From the NCBI RefSeq assembly GCF_000968535.2, contig NC_016112.1:186001-250000 (forward strand): 64,000 nt of DNA, written 5' to 3'. The position numbers and the translations under genes are program-made. The notes beneath the pieces are model-generated. The model saw nothing but the letters and a program-made list of their open reading frames with translations. It searched no databases and was not told where the DNA came from. Positions within the stretch are counted from its first letter, which is position 1, and each line of letters opens with the position of its first letter. This DNA is from Methylotuvimicrobium alcaliphilum 20Z (GTDB lineage: Bacteria > Pseudomonadota > Gammaproteobacteria > Methylococcales > Methylomonadaceae). This document shows, piece by piece, positions 8,349 through 18,417 of this stretch.

Positions 8349-9185
8349 ATGATTCAAAGCGTCAGCCGAACATTAAACCGAATAACGAAAAGCCATCAGC
8401 CTCAGATAAAGCGGCTGAATTATTATTGGCGCTTGTTTGGTACCGGGTTCAGTTTTTTTACCTTCGGCGCCGGCGGATTCTTGTTATGGGTGTTGGTTTT
8501 TCCGGTGTTGTCGATCATTCCAGGAACCCACGAGAGTAAGATCCGCCGAGGTCAAAAAGTCGTTCACTACAGCTTTTCCCTATTCATTGGTCTCATGCAT
8601 CGAATCGGCGTGATGACCTACGAGATCGAAGGGCTGGAAAAACTTAATAGGCCCGGACAATTGATCGTCGCCAATCATCCGACATTGGTCGATATCGTCT
8701 TTCTGATCAGTCGAATCAGTCAGGCTAGCTGCATCGTCAAGGCCAGTCTGTGGCGCAACCCGTTCATGCGGGGGCCGATCCTCAATGCCGGCTATATCAG
8801 CAACGGCGACCCTGAAATCATGATAGACGAATGCGTGCAACGCCTGCAGTCGGGCGGCACGATGATCATCTTTCCGGAAGGCACCCGCTCGGTGCCCGGC
8901 AAACCTTACCGGTTTCAACGCGGCGCGGCCAGCATCGCAATACAAGCGCATGCGATCGTGACGCCGGTTACGATGTCCTGTTATCCCAGTACGCTGACCA
9001 AGGCCGAAAAATGGTATCAAATTCCCCACCGGCGCTTTCATCTTGCAATGCGCGTCGGCGAGGATATCCCGATGCAAGAGTTTACTTCGTTGCAGCCACG
9101 GTCGATTGCAGTGCGTCGCTTCAATAGTTATTTGCAGGAATACTTCACGCGTCAACGAGCGCTCTACGAGCAGCATGGAAAATGA
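8349..9185 (+). CDS. PlsC-like lysophospholipid acyltransferase
   Basis: The 278-residue protein has an N-terminal membrane helix (FSFFTFGAGGFLLWVLVFPV) followed by the acyltransferase domain. NHPTLVD is the catalytic H(x)4D block I and FPEGTRS the block III that binds the glycerol phosphate. It transfers an acyl chain to a lysophospholipid or related alcohol at the inner membrane; the exact acceptor cannot be read from the sequence. ATG 8349 is preferred over an in-frame TTG two codons earlier. mepA follows after a short gap in the same direction. Confidence 0.88.
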   Translation: MIQSVSRTLNRITKSHQPQIKRLNYYWRLFGTGFSFFTFGAGGFLLWVLVFPVLSIIPGTHESKIRRGQKVVHYSFSLFIGLMHRIGVMTYEIEGLEKLNRPGQLIVANHPTLVDIVFLISRISQASCIVKASLWRNPFMRGPILNAGYISNGDPEIMIDECVQRLQSGGTMIIFPEGTRSVPGKPYRFQRGAASIAIQAHAIVTPVTMSCYPSTLTKAEKWYQIPHRRFHLAMRVGEDIPMQEFTSLQPRSIAVRRFNSYLQEYFTRQRALYEQHGK

Positions 9186-9255
9186 TGGTTGATGTTGCAG
9201 GCATGAAATGATTCCTTTCGCAGTATTCGCCAGTCGCTCATCCAAATCGGTAACC

Positions 9256-10098
9256 ATGAAAAAGCTATTGATCATCATTTCATTATTGACAAGTGCGACA
9301 ATTGCCGCAGCCAATCCCGCCCTACAAAAATGGGCCAAGGTCAGCGAACCTGCGCCGGTCCGCGATATTGCGCAAAGCATTGGCGACTATACGGCCGGGT
9401 GTATTCGTGGGGCGATATCGTTGCCGTTCAGGGGGGAAGGGTATCAAGTGATGCGTTTGTCGCGCAAACGTTATTACGGCCATCCCGATTTGATTCAATT
9501 CATCGAAAACATGGGGAGCGAAGCGATGGCGCAAGGTTGGGGAACTCTATTGATAGGCGATTTGGGGCAGCCTCGCGGCGGCCCGACTTTGACTGGACAC
9601 CGTAGTCATCAAACCGGTCTCGATGTCGATATCTGGTATTTAATATCGCACAAGGCTACCTTGCGTTCATTGACGATGGAAGAGCGGGAAAAATGGAGCG
9701 CTCCGTCAGTGGTAAGGACTGCCATCGACCGCATCGATGATACTCAGTGGACGCAACGCCATGACCGTATACTCGAAACGGCGGCGCGCATGCCGGAAGT
9801 CGAACGGATTTTCGTCAATGCCGCGATCAAACGGCATCTGTGCGAAAATTCGGCAGAACGTGATTGGCTCGGAAAGATTCGCCCGTGGTGGGGGCATCAC
9901 GATCATTTCCATGTGCGCTTGAAATGCCCGGAAAGCAACCCCGATTGCCGAAGCCAAGAGCCAATATCTAAAGGCGACGGCTGCGATGCAACGCTCGACT
10001 GGTGGTTTACCGCCGAAGCGAAAACGCCCGCAGCACCGGCGGCTCCGGCCAAAGCGCCGGAGTTGCCCGCCTTATGCGAAGCTGTGTTGAATGATTGA
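9256..10098 (+). CDS. mepA: Penicillin-insensitive murein endopeptidase MepA
   Basis: The product has 280 residues with a signal peptide (MKKLLIIISLLTSATIAAAN) and is therefore periplasmic. The zinc ligands lie in GHRSHQTGLDVDIWY and the C-terminal GHHDHFHVRLKCP, both diagnostic of peptidase family M74. It cleaves D-Ala-meso-DAP cross-links in peptidoglycan. The start at ATG 9256 is chosen because the signal peptide begins there; an upstream in-frame start at 9208 would add 16 residues before it. The C-terminus has a Pro/Ala-rich tail (AAPAAPAKAPELPA) not needed for catalysis. Confidence 0.93.
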   Translation: MKKLLIIISLLTSATIAAANPALQKWAKVSEPAPVRDIAQSIGDYTAGCIRGAISLPFRGEGYQVMRLSRKRYYGHPDLIQFIENMGSEAMAQGWGTLLIGDLGQPRGGPTLTGHRSHQTGLDVDIWYLISHKATLRSLTMEEREKWSAPSVVRTAIDRIDDTQWTQRHDRILETAARMPEVERIFVNAAIKRHLCENSAERDWLGKIRPWWGHHDHFHVRLKCPESNPDCRSQEPISKGDGCDATLDWWFTAEAKTPAAPAAPAKAPELPALCEAVLND

Positions 10099-10148
10099 AA
10101 CCAATGAACGGTTACTCCCATTGTACTCAAAAAATAGCTAACTTTATG

Positions 10149-10202
10149 AAGGTATGGGGTGTGGTTCACGGCGGTCCTCGATAGACACATCCCATACCTT
10201 AT
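10149..10202. repeat. Short palindromic repeat related to R2
   Basis: AAGGTATGGG and CCCATACCTT bound a 54-bp palindrome-like segment whose right half (TTCACGGCGGTCCTCGATAG) matches the inner part of R2 repeats. It lies between mepA and tpm and could act as a transcript end. Confidence 0.6.
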
Positions 10203-10252
10203 ATTTCTTCGACGGTTTTTCGATCAAAAGGGAATAAATAGCGTGAGAAACT

Positions 10253-10909
10253 ATGCATCAAGAATTCTGGCTTGAACGCTGGCAACAAAATCAGATCGGT
10301 TTTCATAGTGAAAGCATCAATCCGCATTTAGAACAATATTGGCCGGCATTGCATATCGAAGCGGGAAGCCGGGTCTTCGTGCCGTTGTGCGGAAAGAGTA
10401 ACGATATACTATGGCTGCTCGCGCAAAACTATCGAGTCATCGGCGTCGAATTGAGTCCCTTGGCGGTCAACGCATTTTTCACCGAGAACAAAGTACCGGC
10501 AACCGCAGGGCGTAAAGACAAATTCGAAGTGTGGGAAAACGATGATCTGTGCATTTATTGCGGCGATTTTTTTCACCTGAGAGAGGAGGATTTAACAGGT
10601 GTTGATGCCGTTTATGATCGGGCCTCGCTCGTTGCGTTGCCGCCGGAGATGCGCGCGAATTATGCGGCGCATATGAAACGCTTGCTTAAAACCGGAACGA
10701 AAATATTATTAGTAGCATTCGATTATTCGCAGCAAGAAATGGACGGCCCGCCATTCAGCGTGCAATGCCAAGAAGTAGAAATGCTATATCGAGATTGGTG
10801 CCGAATCGATTTACTGCTCACCGAGGACATATTGTCTAAAGAACCTCGTTTTCGGGAAAGAGGCTTAAGTCGTTTACAAGAACAGGTTTATGTCTTGACG
10901 GTTTTATAA
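10253..10909 (+). CDS. tpm: Thiopurine S-methyltransferase
   Basis: The 218-residue cytoplasmic protein is the usual length for bacterial TPMT. The N-terminus FWLERWQQNQIGFH is the family hallmark. The SAM-binding part follows (VFVPLCGKSNDILWL, VIGVELSPLAVNAFF, AVYDRASLVALPPEMR). It methylates thio-, and in bacteria also selenium or tellurium, compounds. The gene is monocistronic; its last codons overlap by 6 bp the 3' end of the convergent broken beta-helix gene. Confidence 0.95.
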   Translation: MHQEFWLERWQQNQIGFHSESINPHLEQYWPALHIEAGSRVFVPLCGKSNDILWLLAQNYRVIGVELSPLAVNAFFTENKVPATAGRKDKFEVWENDDLCIYCGDFFHLREEDLTGVDAVYDRASLVALPPEMRANYAAHMKRLLKTGTKILLVAFDYSQQEMDGPPFSVQCQEVEMLYRDWCRIDLLLTEDILSKEPRFRERGLSRLQEQVYVLTVL

Positions 10910-12053
10910 TCCACCGTCAAATGCAAAAGCGCCGATATCGATCGGGTCTCGTTCCCGACGCGCTTCTCGGCTCAGCGGATGGCGATATTGAAATTCCGGA
11001 CGAAGCGAAACGCCGCTAGAACTCATGCCCGGAGCGGTGCCTCTTCCTATCGCGGGAGAGCCGGGCAAAAGGCGATAATTGAAAGCGTCACGATCGACAA
11101 AATCGCCACCCTCAGTCCTCAGGTTATGGCGTTGCCGCCCGGATCCTTGCAGCGGAATAACGTTACCGACCAGTAAATTATTGATCGATACCACTTCGGC
11201 GTTTCCGTGATTGTGAATGAACACGCCTCTGCTGCGATCGTTGACGAAAGTATTGTTCACCGCATAGAGGTTTTGATCCGGATTGCTCCGGTTATATTCG
11301 CCGGCATAGGCAATGGCCGTCCAATTATCAGAGCCGGGGCTTTGCCGCAGCACATTGCCGATAATGAAAGCATCGCCGCCGTTCGGTAGATCGATCAAAT
11401 AACTCGACGCGCCGTGCTCGTCGGTAATGCGGTTGTAAAGCAGATAATTTTCCTGCGCCCGCGATTTAACATTATGTCCGGTTTGGGCGTCGTGAACGTA
11501 ACAATTGCGCAGTGTAAAGCGGCGAATAGCGCCGATATAAATATTGTGTTCCAAGCTTGCCGTGCCGGTGGTAATCGACCGTATTGTCATTGAACTCGGA
11601 TCCTTCGATCAAGATATCGCTATGCGGATTCGAGCCGGTTAAAATCCCCATTTGATTATCATGAAAATGCGCATTGCGAACCGTCAAATGCGTGCCTTCA
11701 AAGCGTATGCCGGCTCCATTTAAACTTGCGACAGCCGCGCCGGAAAATTCGATATTCTCGACAACGACATTATTACCCTTGATGACCCAAATGGCTTTGC
11801 CTTCGGCGAATTTGCCAAAGGCCTGGAGATGAGCGCGTCCGCCGAAGCCACGTAATGTTAGCCGATGTTGCCGCCAAACTGCGACATCGCCCGAATAGTC
11901 GCCGGCATCAATGACCACCGTGTCTCCGCTCTTGGCGATTCTTGCCGCATCGCTGGGCCGTTTCAAGATTCGTTCGGGGCCGACCGACAACGTGGCGCTT
12001 AGGGCGGGGCAACTGAGCAGCAAGGACAAAATGGCCGGAATAGATAAATTCAT
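10904..12053 (-). pseudogene. Frameshifted secreted right-handed beta-helix protein
   Basis: The N-terminal part (12053 to about 11570) has a signal peptide (MNLSIPAILSLLLSCPALSA) and beta-helix rungs (VVIDAGDYSG, VVVENIEFSG, LTVRNAHFHDNQMGILTG). The C-terminal part (about 11580-10904) continues in another frame (HNIYIGAIRRFTLRNCYVHD, VVSINNLLVGN, and the C-terminal DIGAFAFDGG typical of PbH1-repeat proteins). One single-base shift near 11570 explains the break. Joined, it would be roughly 380 residues, resembling polysaccharide-binding or lyase-like beta-helix proteins. Its substrate is unknown. Confidence 0.8.
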
Positions 12054-12339
12054 GAAGCTTCCTGTTTGGTTATGGCTGCTCGGTATGCCTCGTGCTTAGG
12101 GAGTTGATTTTACATTTCTCGATTTTACCCAATCACTATAAGAGCTTATCTGTAAAGACAGAGGTATTTGTCATTATGAGGCAAAACAAACGAAATTTGT
12201 TATTCCATTATCATAAAATTTCCTATATTTCTTTGATATCGTTCACATAGGGGAACTAATCCGCGCCAAGTATCGTTTAGCATTAGGACTTTAACAATAT
12301 CAACAAAAAGCTTATTAAGCAGTCCAGGGCGACTAAATT
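12054..12339. other. Intergenic AT-rich region, no gene seen
   Basis: This region lies between the divergent beta-helix and aquaporin pseudogenes. It is AT-rich and could hold both promoters, but no clear -35/-10 pair or operator stands out. Confidence 0.5.
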
Positions 12340-13073
12340 ATGACACTATCAAAAAAATTAGGCGCCGAATTCATCGGTACATTTTGGCTGGTTCTCGGCG
12401 GTAGAGCATAGGTATCTACACAAGTACTTGCCGCTGCTTTTCCCGAAGTAGGCATCGGCCTTACCGGTGTTTCCTTTCCTTTGCTTTCGGTTTCACAATA
12501 TTGACCATGGCCTATGCCATCGGTCATATTTCAGGCTGTCACCTAAATCCCGCCGTTTCGATCGGCCTGTGGTCCGGCGGACGCTTCTCGGCCGGAGAAC
12601 TCGGGCCGTATATCGCCGCGCAAGTGTTAGGCGGAATTTTCGGGGTGGTCGTGCTCTATATTATCGCGACAGGTAAAGCGGGATTCGATGTAAGCGGTGG
12701 GTTCGCTTCGAACGGTTATGGGGAGCATTCGCCCGGCGGCTATAGTTTGGCGTCAGCATTGACTACCGAAATAGTCATGACTTTCATGTTTCTGATCATC
12801 ATTCTCGGCTAAACCGATAGACGGGCGCCGGCCGGCTTTGCTCTAATTGCAATTGGGTTGGGTCTCACGCTCATCCATCTAATCAGCATCCAGGTTACGA
12901 ATACCTCGGTCAACCCGACTCGCAGCCCAGCAGTCGCAATTTTTGTTGGCGATTGGGCGGTCGCGCAACTATGGTTGTTCTGGGTTGCGCCCATCATTGG
13001 CGCGGGCCTTGCCGGATTGGTCTACCGCTGGCTTGGTTGTGAAAAAACCGCCGAATCGGAAGATAATTCATGA
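12340..13073 (+). pseudogene. aqpZ: Broken aquaporin Z-like gene
   Basis: MTLSKKLGAEFIGTFWLVLGG starts the aquaporin fold, HLNPAVS is the first NPA box and SVNPTRS the altered second (normally NPARS). Three lesions break it: TAG at 12409-12411, a frameshift near 12470-12485 (after LTGVSF), and TAA at 12810-12812 where GATD is expected. The remaining sequence to 13073 ([19 protein letters not shown]) is the normal C-terminus. It would have been a water or small-solute channel in the inner membrane; it is certainly inactive as a single protein. Confidence 0.9.
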
Positions 13074-13242
13074 GTTGAGTTACTGTAAACAGTGGGCTAT
13101 CAATGAATAGTACCGAAAACTCCGGTCTTTCTTGCTAAAAACCTAGAATGCCAAGGACGGCAATATTTCTATTGAGAATTTAATGATAAATCAAGAGTTC
13201 ATAAAAAAGGAAAAAGGGGGTCGGTAAAGGGGGAGGGCAGAT

Positions 13243-13419
13243 CATAAGCGCTAACTTAGTGCCTATTCTATGGTGCGTTTATGGCTTTATTCGTCATATT
13301 GGTATGGGTTGTCGATATCCATGTTGCATGGATGCGGTGCTACGCATTGCCATCCTTGGCCCTGGATTCCGCCAATCCCTGGCGGAATGACGCATTCCTT
13401 CCTTAAGTTGGCGCTTATG
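13243..13419. mobile_element. 177-bp miniature derivative of the IS4-like element
   Basis: It starts CATAAGCGCTAACTTAG and ends CTTAAGTTGGCGCTTATG, the same ends as the IS4-like element at 23538-24969. Flanks are GAGGGCAGAT and GGGGGCAGAT, a 10-bp target duplication with one mismatch. It carries no gene; a GGATTCCGCCAATCCCTGG segment inside is shared with the copy at 56948-57123. The target is a T/A-tract region (CCTTTTTT repeats at 13440-13490). Confidence 0.85.
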
Positions 13420-13528
13420 GGGGGCAGATGAATCTAAAATTCAACCTGACCCCTTTTTTCGCGGACCCCTTTTTTCCTTTTTTGCTTTTTTGGGTTTTGC
13501 AAAGTTTGCTGGTTAGAAAATTTATGCC

Positions 13529-13743
13529 AGGACTAAACGTTTTGTGATACGGTTCGCTTAGAGCCTGATGTGATGGCGGTGTTTCAAAATGCGGAAGCGG
13601 TGAATGAAGCATTAGGTTATTCAATTGAAGTGGACAAGCGCACTAACAGTCTAACCCAGCGTTCCAGCGGAGAACGCCAATTTCCCGCAGCTGATATCGA
13701 TGCGACAGATAAACAACAACGATTTTTAGGGTTCAAGCAATGA
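13529..13743 (+). pseudogene. Antitoxin-like C-terminal fragment
   Basis: An open frame without a start reads VRLEPDVMAVFQNAEAVNEA, like the C-terminal part of CopG/BrnA-type antitoxins (EPDV..VF...E.VNEAL), then continues with unrelated sequence to TGA at 13741. It overlaps the first codon of the next gene. This is a remnant only and the family call is tentative. Confidence 0.35.
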
Positions 13744-14156
13744 ATAATCAGTTTTTTGGCGCGGCCTTGGTCGCGTTTTCGTTATCAGTGACTGCGTCTG
13801 ATGATCCAATCGATTGTGATCAGGCGATGACCACTATCGAAGTTAGTTATTGCGCGATGATCGATCTTGAACGTGCTGAAATCGAATTGGCTAAGTACCT
13901 AAACGCAAGCAACCAGCATTATGCCGATGACTTCGAACTCATTGATGCGATAGCTTCGTCTCAAGAGCAATGGAAAGCCTACCGGGAAGCGCACTGCAAC
14001 GCGGTTTTTACGAAATGGCGTGATGGCAGTATTCGGAGCAATATGGCGATTTTGTGTAAAGCCAGGCTTACGCAACAAAGAACCCACGAGCTATGGGAAA
14101 GCTTCTTAACCTACATTGATATTACGCCGCCTGTATTGCCGGAACCTCCAAAATGA
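13740..14156 (+). CDS. LprI-type (DUF1311) secreted protein
   Basis: The product has 138 residues with a short signal-like N-terminus (MNNQFFGAALVAFSLSVTAS) and the DUF1311 pattern: CDQAMTTIEVSYCA, then a helix with a WKAYREAHCNA-like motif and a final conserved Cys. Four spaced cysteines suggest two disulfides, fitting a periplasmic location. Members include LprI, a lysozyme inhibitor, but most have no known role. The gene stands alone beside an antitoxin fragment. Confidence 0.8.
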   Translation: MNNQFFGAALVAFSLSVTASDDPIDCDQAMTTIEVSYCAMIDLERAEIELAKYLNASNQHYADDFELIDAIASSQEQWKAYREAHCNAVFTKWRDGSIRSNMAILCKARLTQQRTHELWESFLTYIDITPPVLPEPPK

Positions 14157-14327
14157 CGAAACAACATTTATAATGCATGACGACGGCTCTGTTTCCTGCG
14201 AGCCTCTAGGCTTGAGTGGTTAAGGTTTAATGAATAACGCCGAATGCAGAACATACTTATCAAGAGCCCCTTTAACCGAATTGCGGCTTACTGCGTTGAC
14301 AGCTTCTATCTTCATTCGACAAGTCGG
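14157..14327. other. Intergenic, no gene seen
   Basis: This lies between two convergent genes. No strong terminator or repeat is visible. Confidence 0.4.
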
Positions 14328-14510
14328 TTAACCCCCTTTCGGTCCCGCAAACCACCAAAGTATCAGACCGACAACGGGCAGCAGTAAAATCAAAATCACC
14401 CATAAAACTTGCGATCCAGTTGAAGCACCACTTTTTACAATGCTAATTATGGCCCAGATGTTCAGTACAAGCACAATAAGACCCAGAAAACCGCCTACTT
14501 CAATATCCAT
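14328..14510 (-). CDS. PLDc_N-type two-helix membrane protein
   Basis: The product has 60 residues: MDIEVGGFLGLIVLVLNIWA, a short loop with KSG, then VLWVILILLLPVVGLILWW and a GPKGG tail. This is the phospholipase D nuclease N-terminal domain (PF13396) found alone in many small proteins. ATG 14510 is preached by AGGGA 5 bases upstream; an in-frame start 57 bases earlier lacks one. The function is unknown; it is probably an inner-membrane protein. Confidence 0.75.
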   Translation of the reverse strand: MDIEVGGFLGLIVLVLNIWAIISIVKSGASTGSQVLWVILILLLPVVGLILWWFAGPKGG

Positions 14511-14829
14511 AAGTCCCCTAACAGGTTTGTGTTTAATGAATAAACTATTTTGCCTCATCAGCTTCAAACTCTACGCTTAAAAAATGGATGAGTTCTGTAC
14601 GGTAACGTACATTGCTCAGTTTGCATCAAATTGGATCATGGAAATGTCGGTCACACACGAGATCGGGGTCAGGCCTTACCCCGGTTTTCAGGATGAGTGA
14701 AGCTCTAGCTTCGCTGTACAAGCAAAAAGAAGCTAATGTTCCTTCGCTTGTAGCGGTTACAGCTAAGTCAAGTTTAATCAGTCGGGCAGGCAGGTCTCGG
14801 GAAGCCAGCGCTTGGGAAGGAGCGAAAAG
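14511..14829. other. Intergenic, no supported gene
   Basis: About 320 bp. An open frame at 14612-14857 on the plus strand has no ribosome site and no recognisable product. The segment around 14675-14745 (GGAAGCTCTAGCTTCGCTG-like text) echoes the palindromic interior of R3 repeats. Confidence 0.4.
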
Positions 14830-15150
14830 TTATTTGCCACGAAATCCTTGTTCGTAATCGAGATCACCCGCCTGTCTGACGAAGGTGTATTTTGCCGGCT
14901 TAACGATTAAGAACTTCGCCATTTTCGAAAATGCATCATGCGGTTTCGGTATTGTGGCAATGGCCGTAAAAGGACTGGTCGCTATAAAAGATACGGTTCC
15001 CGCGATTAAGCCGACAAAGCCGATTGGGCGCAACAAGATAACGTCGAGCAAAACATCATGACCGTCGGGTTCGTCGATACGCTTTTGTGCGAAGCTCGGT
15101 GACGCCAAAGACAACATCATAATGATGGTTAATGTTTTAAATGTTCTCAT
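14830..15150 (-). CDS. Hypothetical exported protein
   Basis: The product has 106 residues with a signal peptide (MRTFKTLTIIMMLSLASPSFA) followed by a hydrophobic centre (VLLDVILLRPIGFVGLIAGT, then SFIATSPFTAIATIP) and a short tail ending YEQGFRGK. Small proteins with this R-P-x-G-(F/L)-x-x-T-x-x-G pattern are common in gammaproteobacteria, often near lipoprotein genes, but I know no function. It is probably envelope-located. Confidence 0.65.
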   Translation of the reverse strand: MRTFKTLTIIMMLSLASPSFAQKRIDEPDGHDVLLDVILLRPIGFVGLIAGTVSFIATSPFTAIATIPKPHDAFSKMAKFLIVKPAKYTFVRQAGDLDYEQGFRGK

Positions 15151-15241
15151 AAAGCAGTCTTTTCCTTGAGCCTATTGATTTTAAAGATAATCTCGGATTA
15201 TAGACTATAGACTCGGGTATTTACAGGGACGGCTTAGTCAG

Positions 15242-15432
15242 CAGCAATTCCCAATTTGGAAGCCAACAAGGGTGTGGAGTGTGCTTGGCGTGGTGTCGGC
15301 AGCAGGGCAGATTTTTGCTCCATGCAAAATCTGCATTCACGCCTTTCATGGCGATCAGATTGTCGCCAATCCCCTATGGGTTCACGGCGTTCCTCGACAG
15401 GCATACTTCACACCCTACATACGCAGCAATTC
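15242..15432 (+). repeat. R2 repeat
   Basis: It starts CAGCAATTCCCAATTTGG and contains GGCAGATTTTTGCTCCATGC, GTTCACGGCGTTCCTCGACA and CACACCCTACA. The left end is intact. The right end lacks the full inverted CCAAATTGGGAATTGCTG seen in the copy at 45500-45714. Confidence 0.75.
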
Positions 15433-15610
15433 TCATTTTAAAACTGTACCCGGAACCAGGAATTGTGCCGTTGAGTCCTTTAAGCATAAACCGCTTCAAA
15501 TGATCCCAGTCGCCGAAAGGAAAATAATGCATTAGAGCGCGAAGATCTTCAAAAAAGTCCGGTGGCGCGAGGGCAGAAAGCCGTGCACGGTCTGGTAATT
15601 GATATCCTAC
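15433..15610. other. Intergenic between R2 and R5 repeats
   Basis: No gene or structured element is recognised in this 178-bp stretch. Confidence 0.4.
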
Positions 15611-15779
15611 AACCTAGAAAAAGCATTTCACCATAAAGATCATGAAGAATAAAAAGTTAATCCATTGGCTTTTTTACCTATGTAAATCATTATTTCTCCC
15701 CTAAAAGGATATTCAAAATTTTAGGACAAGCCTTTGAAAAACTTCATGCGCTTCATGGTTAAACTGCCGAATTTAGGTT
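15611..15779. repeat. R5 repeat
   Basis: It starts AACCTAGAAAAAGCATTTCA and ends CTGCCGAATTTAGGTT, with CATAAAGATCATGAAGAA near the left end and CTTCATGCGCTTCATGGTT near the right one. The same layout occurs at 49326-49580. It reaches the 3' end of the broken glycosyltransferase gene. Confidence 0.7.
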
Positions 15780-18309
15780 ACAACAACTCCTTATCTTGCG
15801 GACCCTCGATGGCTTGTGTTTCCAATCCGGGATAATAATTGGGCGCGATACTGAATAACAAGGTCAGAAGTGTCGCTATATAGGGTACCGTTTGCACCGA
15901 GAGTACGGCAACCCAGAGGCGGCCGCTCAAATTATCGAAGTGATCGATTGATGACATCGAATAAATCGCCAAACCGAGTAAGGTCAGCAGAGCTCTTGCC
16001 AGATCGTCGCGAGGCCCGCGATGAAAGGGCCTTGCTTTTCGAGTTTCGGCGTACGCATGAACGGTTTGCCGGAGGTAAACAAGCCCTGAAGCGTGCCTTT
16101 AGCGACGGTATGCGTCAGGGATAAGCCGGACAGCGCGGCTCCGAGCGATTGCAGAGTCGAACAGTTAACGCGGGCCTTGTATAACCATAGCGTACGGAAA
16201 ATTTTGAAGCAGAACAAACCGATGGTCGGCAGCAACAAGGCGTTGACCGGTAATTCGCTGCGTAGCGGATCGGCGACCAGCAATGTCGTCATGATTAAGC
16301 TGGCAACCGTCAAAAGTAACGCCAACGCATCAGAAAACCAAGGCAGCCAACCGGCGATGAAATAATAGCGTTGCGCGGTGGTCAGTGTGGATTGTTTGCC
16401 GGGCAAAAATTGTCGCCAATGATGTTTGATGATTTGCATCACTCCGTACACCCAGCGGAATCGCTGTGTCATGTAACCCGAAAACGTATCCGGCATGAGC
16501 CCCTGTCCGAACGAGTCCTTGCAATAGACCGAATCGTACCCGGCTTCGTAAAGGCGTAAGCCTAATTCGCTGTCCTCGCAAATACACCACTCTCCCCAAC
16601 GGCCCACTTCGAGCAACGCAGATTTGCGAATCATTGTCATGGTGCCGTGCTGTATGATTGCGTTGTATTCGTTGCGTTGTACCATGCCGATATTGAAAAA
16701 TCCGGCATATTATTCCCAGTAACACATCGACTTGAATGTGCTGAGACCTCGATCGCGATAATCTTGGGGTGACTGGACGAAACCGACTTTTTCGTCCTCG
16801 AAATAAGGCACCATCGATTTCAGCCAATCGGGCGAGATGATGTAATCGCTATCGATCACGGCGATAATCTCGGCATCGGAGGCGGTTTGTTCCAGTCCGA
16901 AGTTGATCGCGCCTGCCTTGAAGCCGGGCCAGTTTTCTAGATGGAAAAATTTGAATACGCCGCCAAGCCGTTCGCAATCTTTTTGTACCGGCTCCCAAAC
17001 GGCCGGGTCTTTGGTATTGTTGTCGAGTACCAACACCTCAAGATTCGGATAAGCGACACGCGCCAATGCCTCGAGCGTTTCGCGTACCATTTCCGGCGGT
17101 TCGTTGTGAATCGGCAGATGTACCGACACTTTGGGAAATGTGAAGTCGGCCGGTGGTTGTAGCGGTTTAAACGTGCGCTTGCCTTTACGGTGCCACAGGA
17201 CTTCGGCGATTTCCATGCTTTCGGTCAACAGAATAACGACAGCCATTGCCTGCATTAGCAACAGCAGTGTCCAGAATACCAATGAGACCCCGGTTTGGTA
17301 TTGCTGGGCCGCTACTGCCGCGGACCATAGAATGACCGAGGCGGCCAGATTTGCGACGATGCCGAAGAAAATCTTGCCGGGCAATTTCAATCTTCGGTGC
17401 CGACTGAATAGAAACAAAGCCATCAAAAAGATGCTTAAAACAGCGGCGCCGGTCGCCCAGGCTTGCCAATCCGGCATCGGCGTGACATCGCCTTTCATCG
17501 GAAATTTTAATTCTCGATCGGCGTTGAATATTCCCCAATAGGCCCCGGCCGAGCCTTCTAGTTCCACTTTCCAGGGTTGGTCGAAGGCTTCAATGACGTA
17601 GTAGGTGATTTTTTGCTCGGTCGCGCGGTTGAGAAATTGTCTTAGGAATTGGGCTTGATTCGCCAGCGATGCGGTGGCGTTTTTAAAAGGTTGTCCGTCG
17701 GAAGGCCAGCCGACTTCGGTTATGATAATGGGTTTATTCGGAAATGCTTCGCGCATCGCATTGAAGCGATAGAACACGTAATTGACAGCCGCATCGATCG
17801 ACAAGCCTTCCCAGTACGGCAATATATGCAGAGCGATGAAATCGACTTCTTCGGCCAGTTCGGGATGCGCCAACCACATGTCCCACGTTTCCGATGTGCT
17901 GACCGGGCGCCAAGTACGTGTTTTCACTTCGCGTATATAGTCAATCAATTGATCGGGTATGATGTCTTTACGCAACAACACCTCATTACCGACCAATAAG
18001 CGTACGATCGTCGGCGAATTTTGGTTGCTGAGCTCGATCAAGCTTTCAATTTCGCGCCGGTTTTTGTCGAGATCGGCGTCGATCCATGCGCCCATCGTTA
18101 CGTTCAGGTCGTATTTTTCCGCCAGTTCGGGAACGAATTCCAACCCTTCCAGAGCGCTTATAGGTTCTTACCGCATGAACTTTGCCGGCAAGCAGCTTTA
18201 GGTCGTCCTCGATTTGATCTTGAGTGGATAATTCAGATAGTTCCAGATGCTTAAATTGACCCAAACCAATAAAGGTAAAATCAATAAAGTGAGGATTTTA
18301 GTTTTCATT
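15778..18309 (-). pseudogene. Decayed GH17-GT2 beta-glucan synthase-like gene
   Basis: The order of parts is: membrane start (MKTKILTLLILPLLVWVNLS), a GH17-like domain (AGKVHAVRTY, LNVTMGAWID, LLVGNEVLLR, IIITEVGWPSDGQPF), membrane helices, then a GT2 domain with DNNTKDP, VIDSDY, SPQDYRD and QRFRW (the Q-x-x-RW motif), and C-terminal helices. Breaks: a deletion with frame change near 18210-18260, a shift near 18160, a TAA at 16710-16712 where YWEEY is expected, and a shift near 15985. Intact relatives make beta-glucans in the envelope. With at least four lesions this copy is dead. Confidence 0.9.
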
Positions 18310-18417
18310 CAGTGATAAGCTCCGGGACAAGCAAGAATTGGAAAGTATTGGATAGATACATCGGAATAAAAAAGGGCCCGGTCAAAGACGACCAAACTAG
18401 CCTGTCGAAAGACTGAT

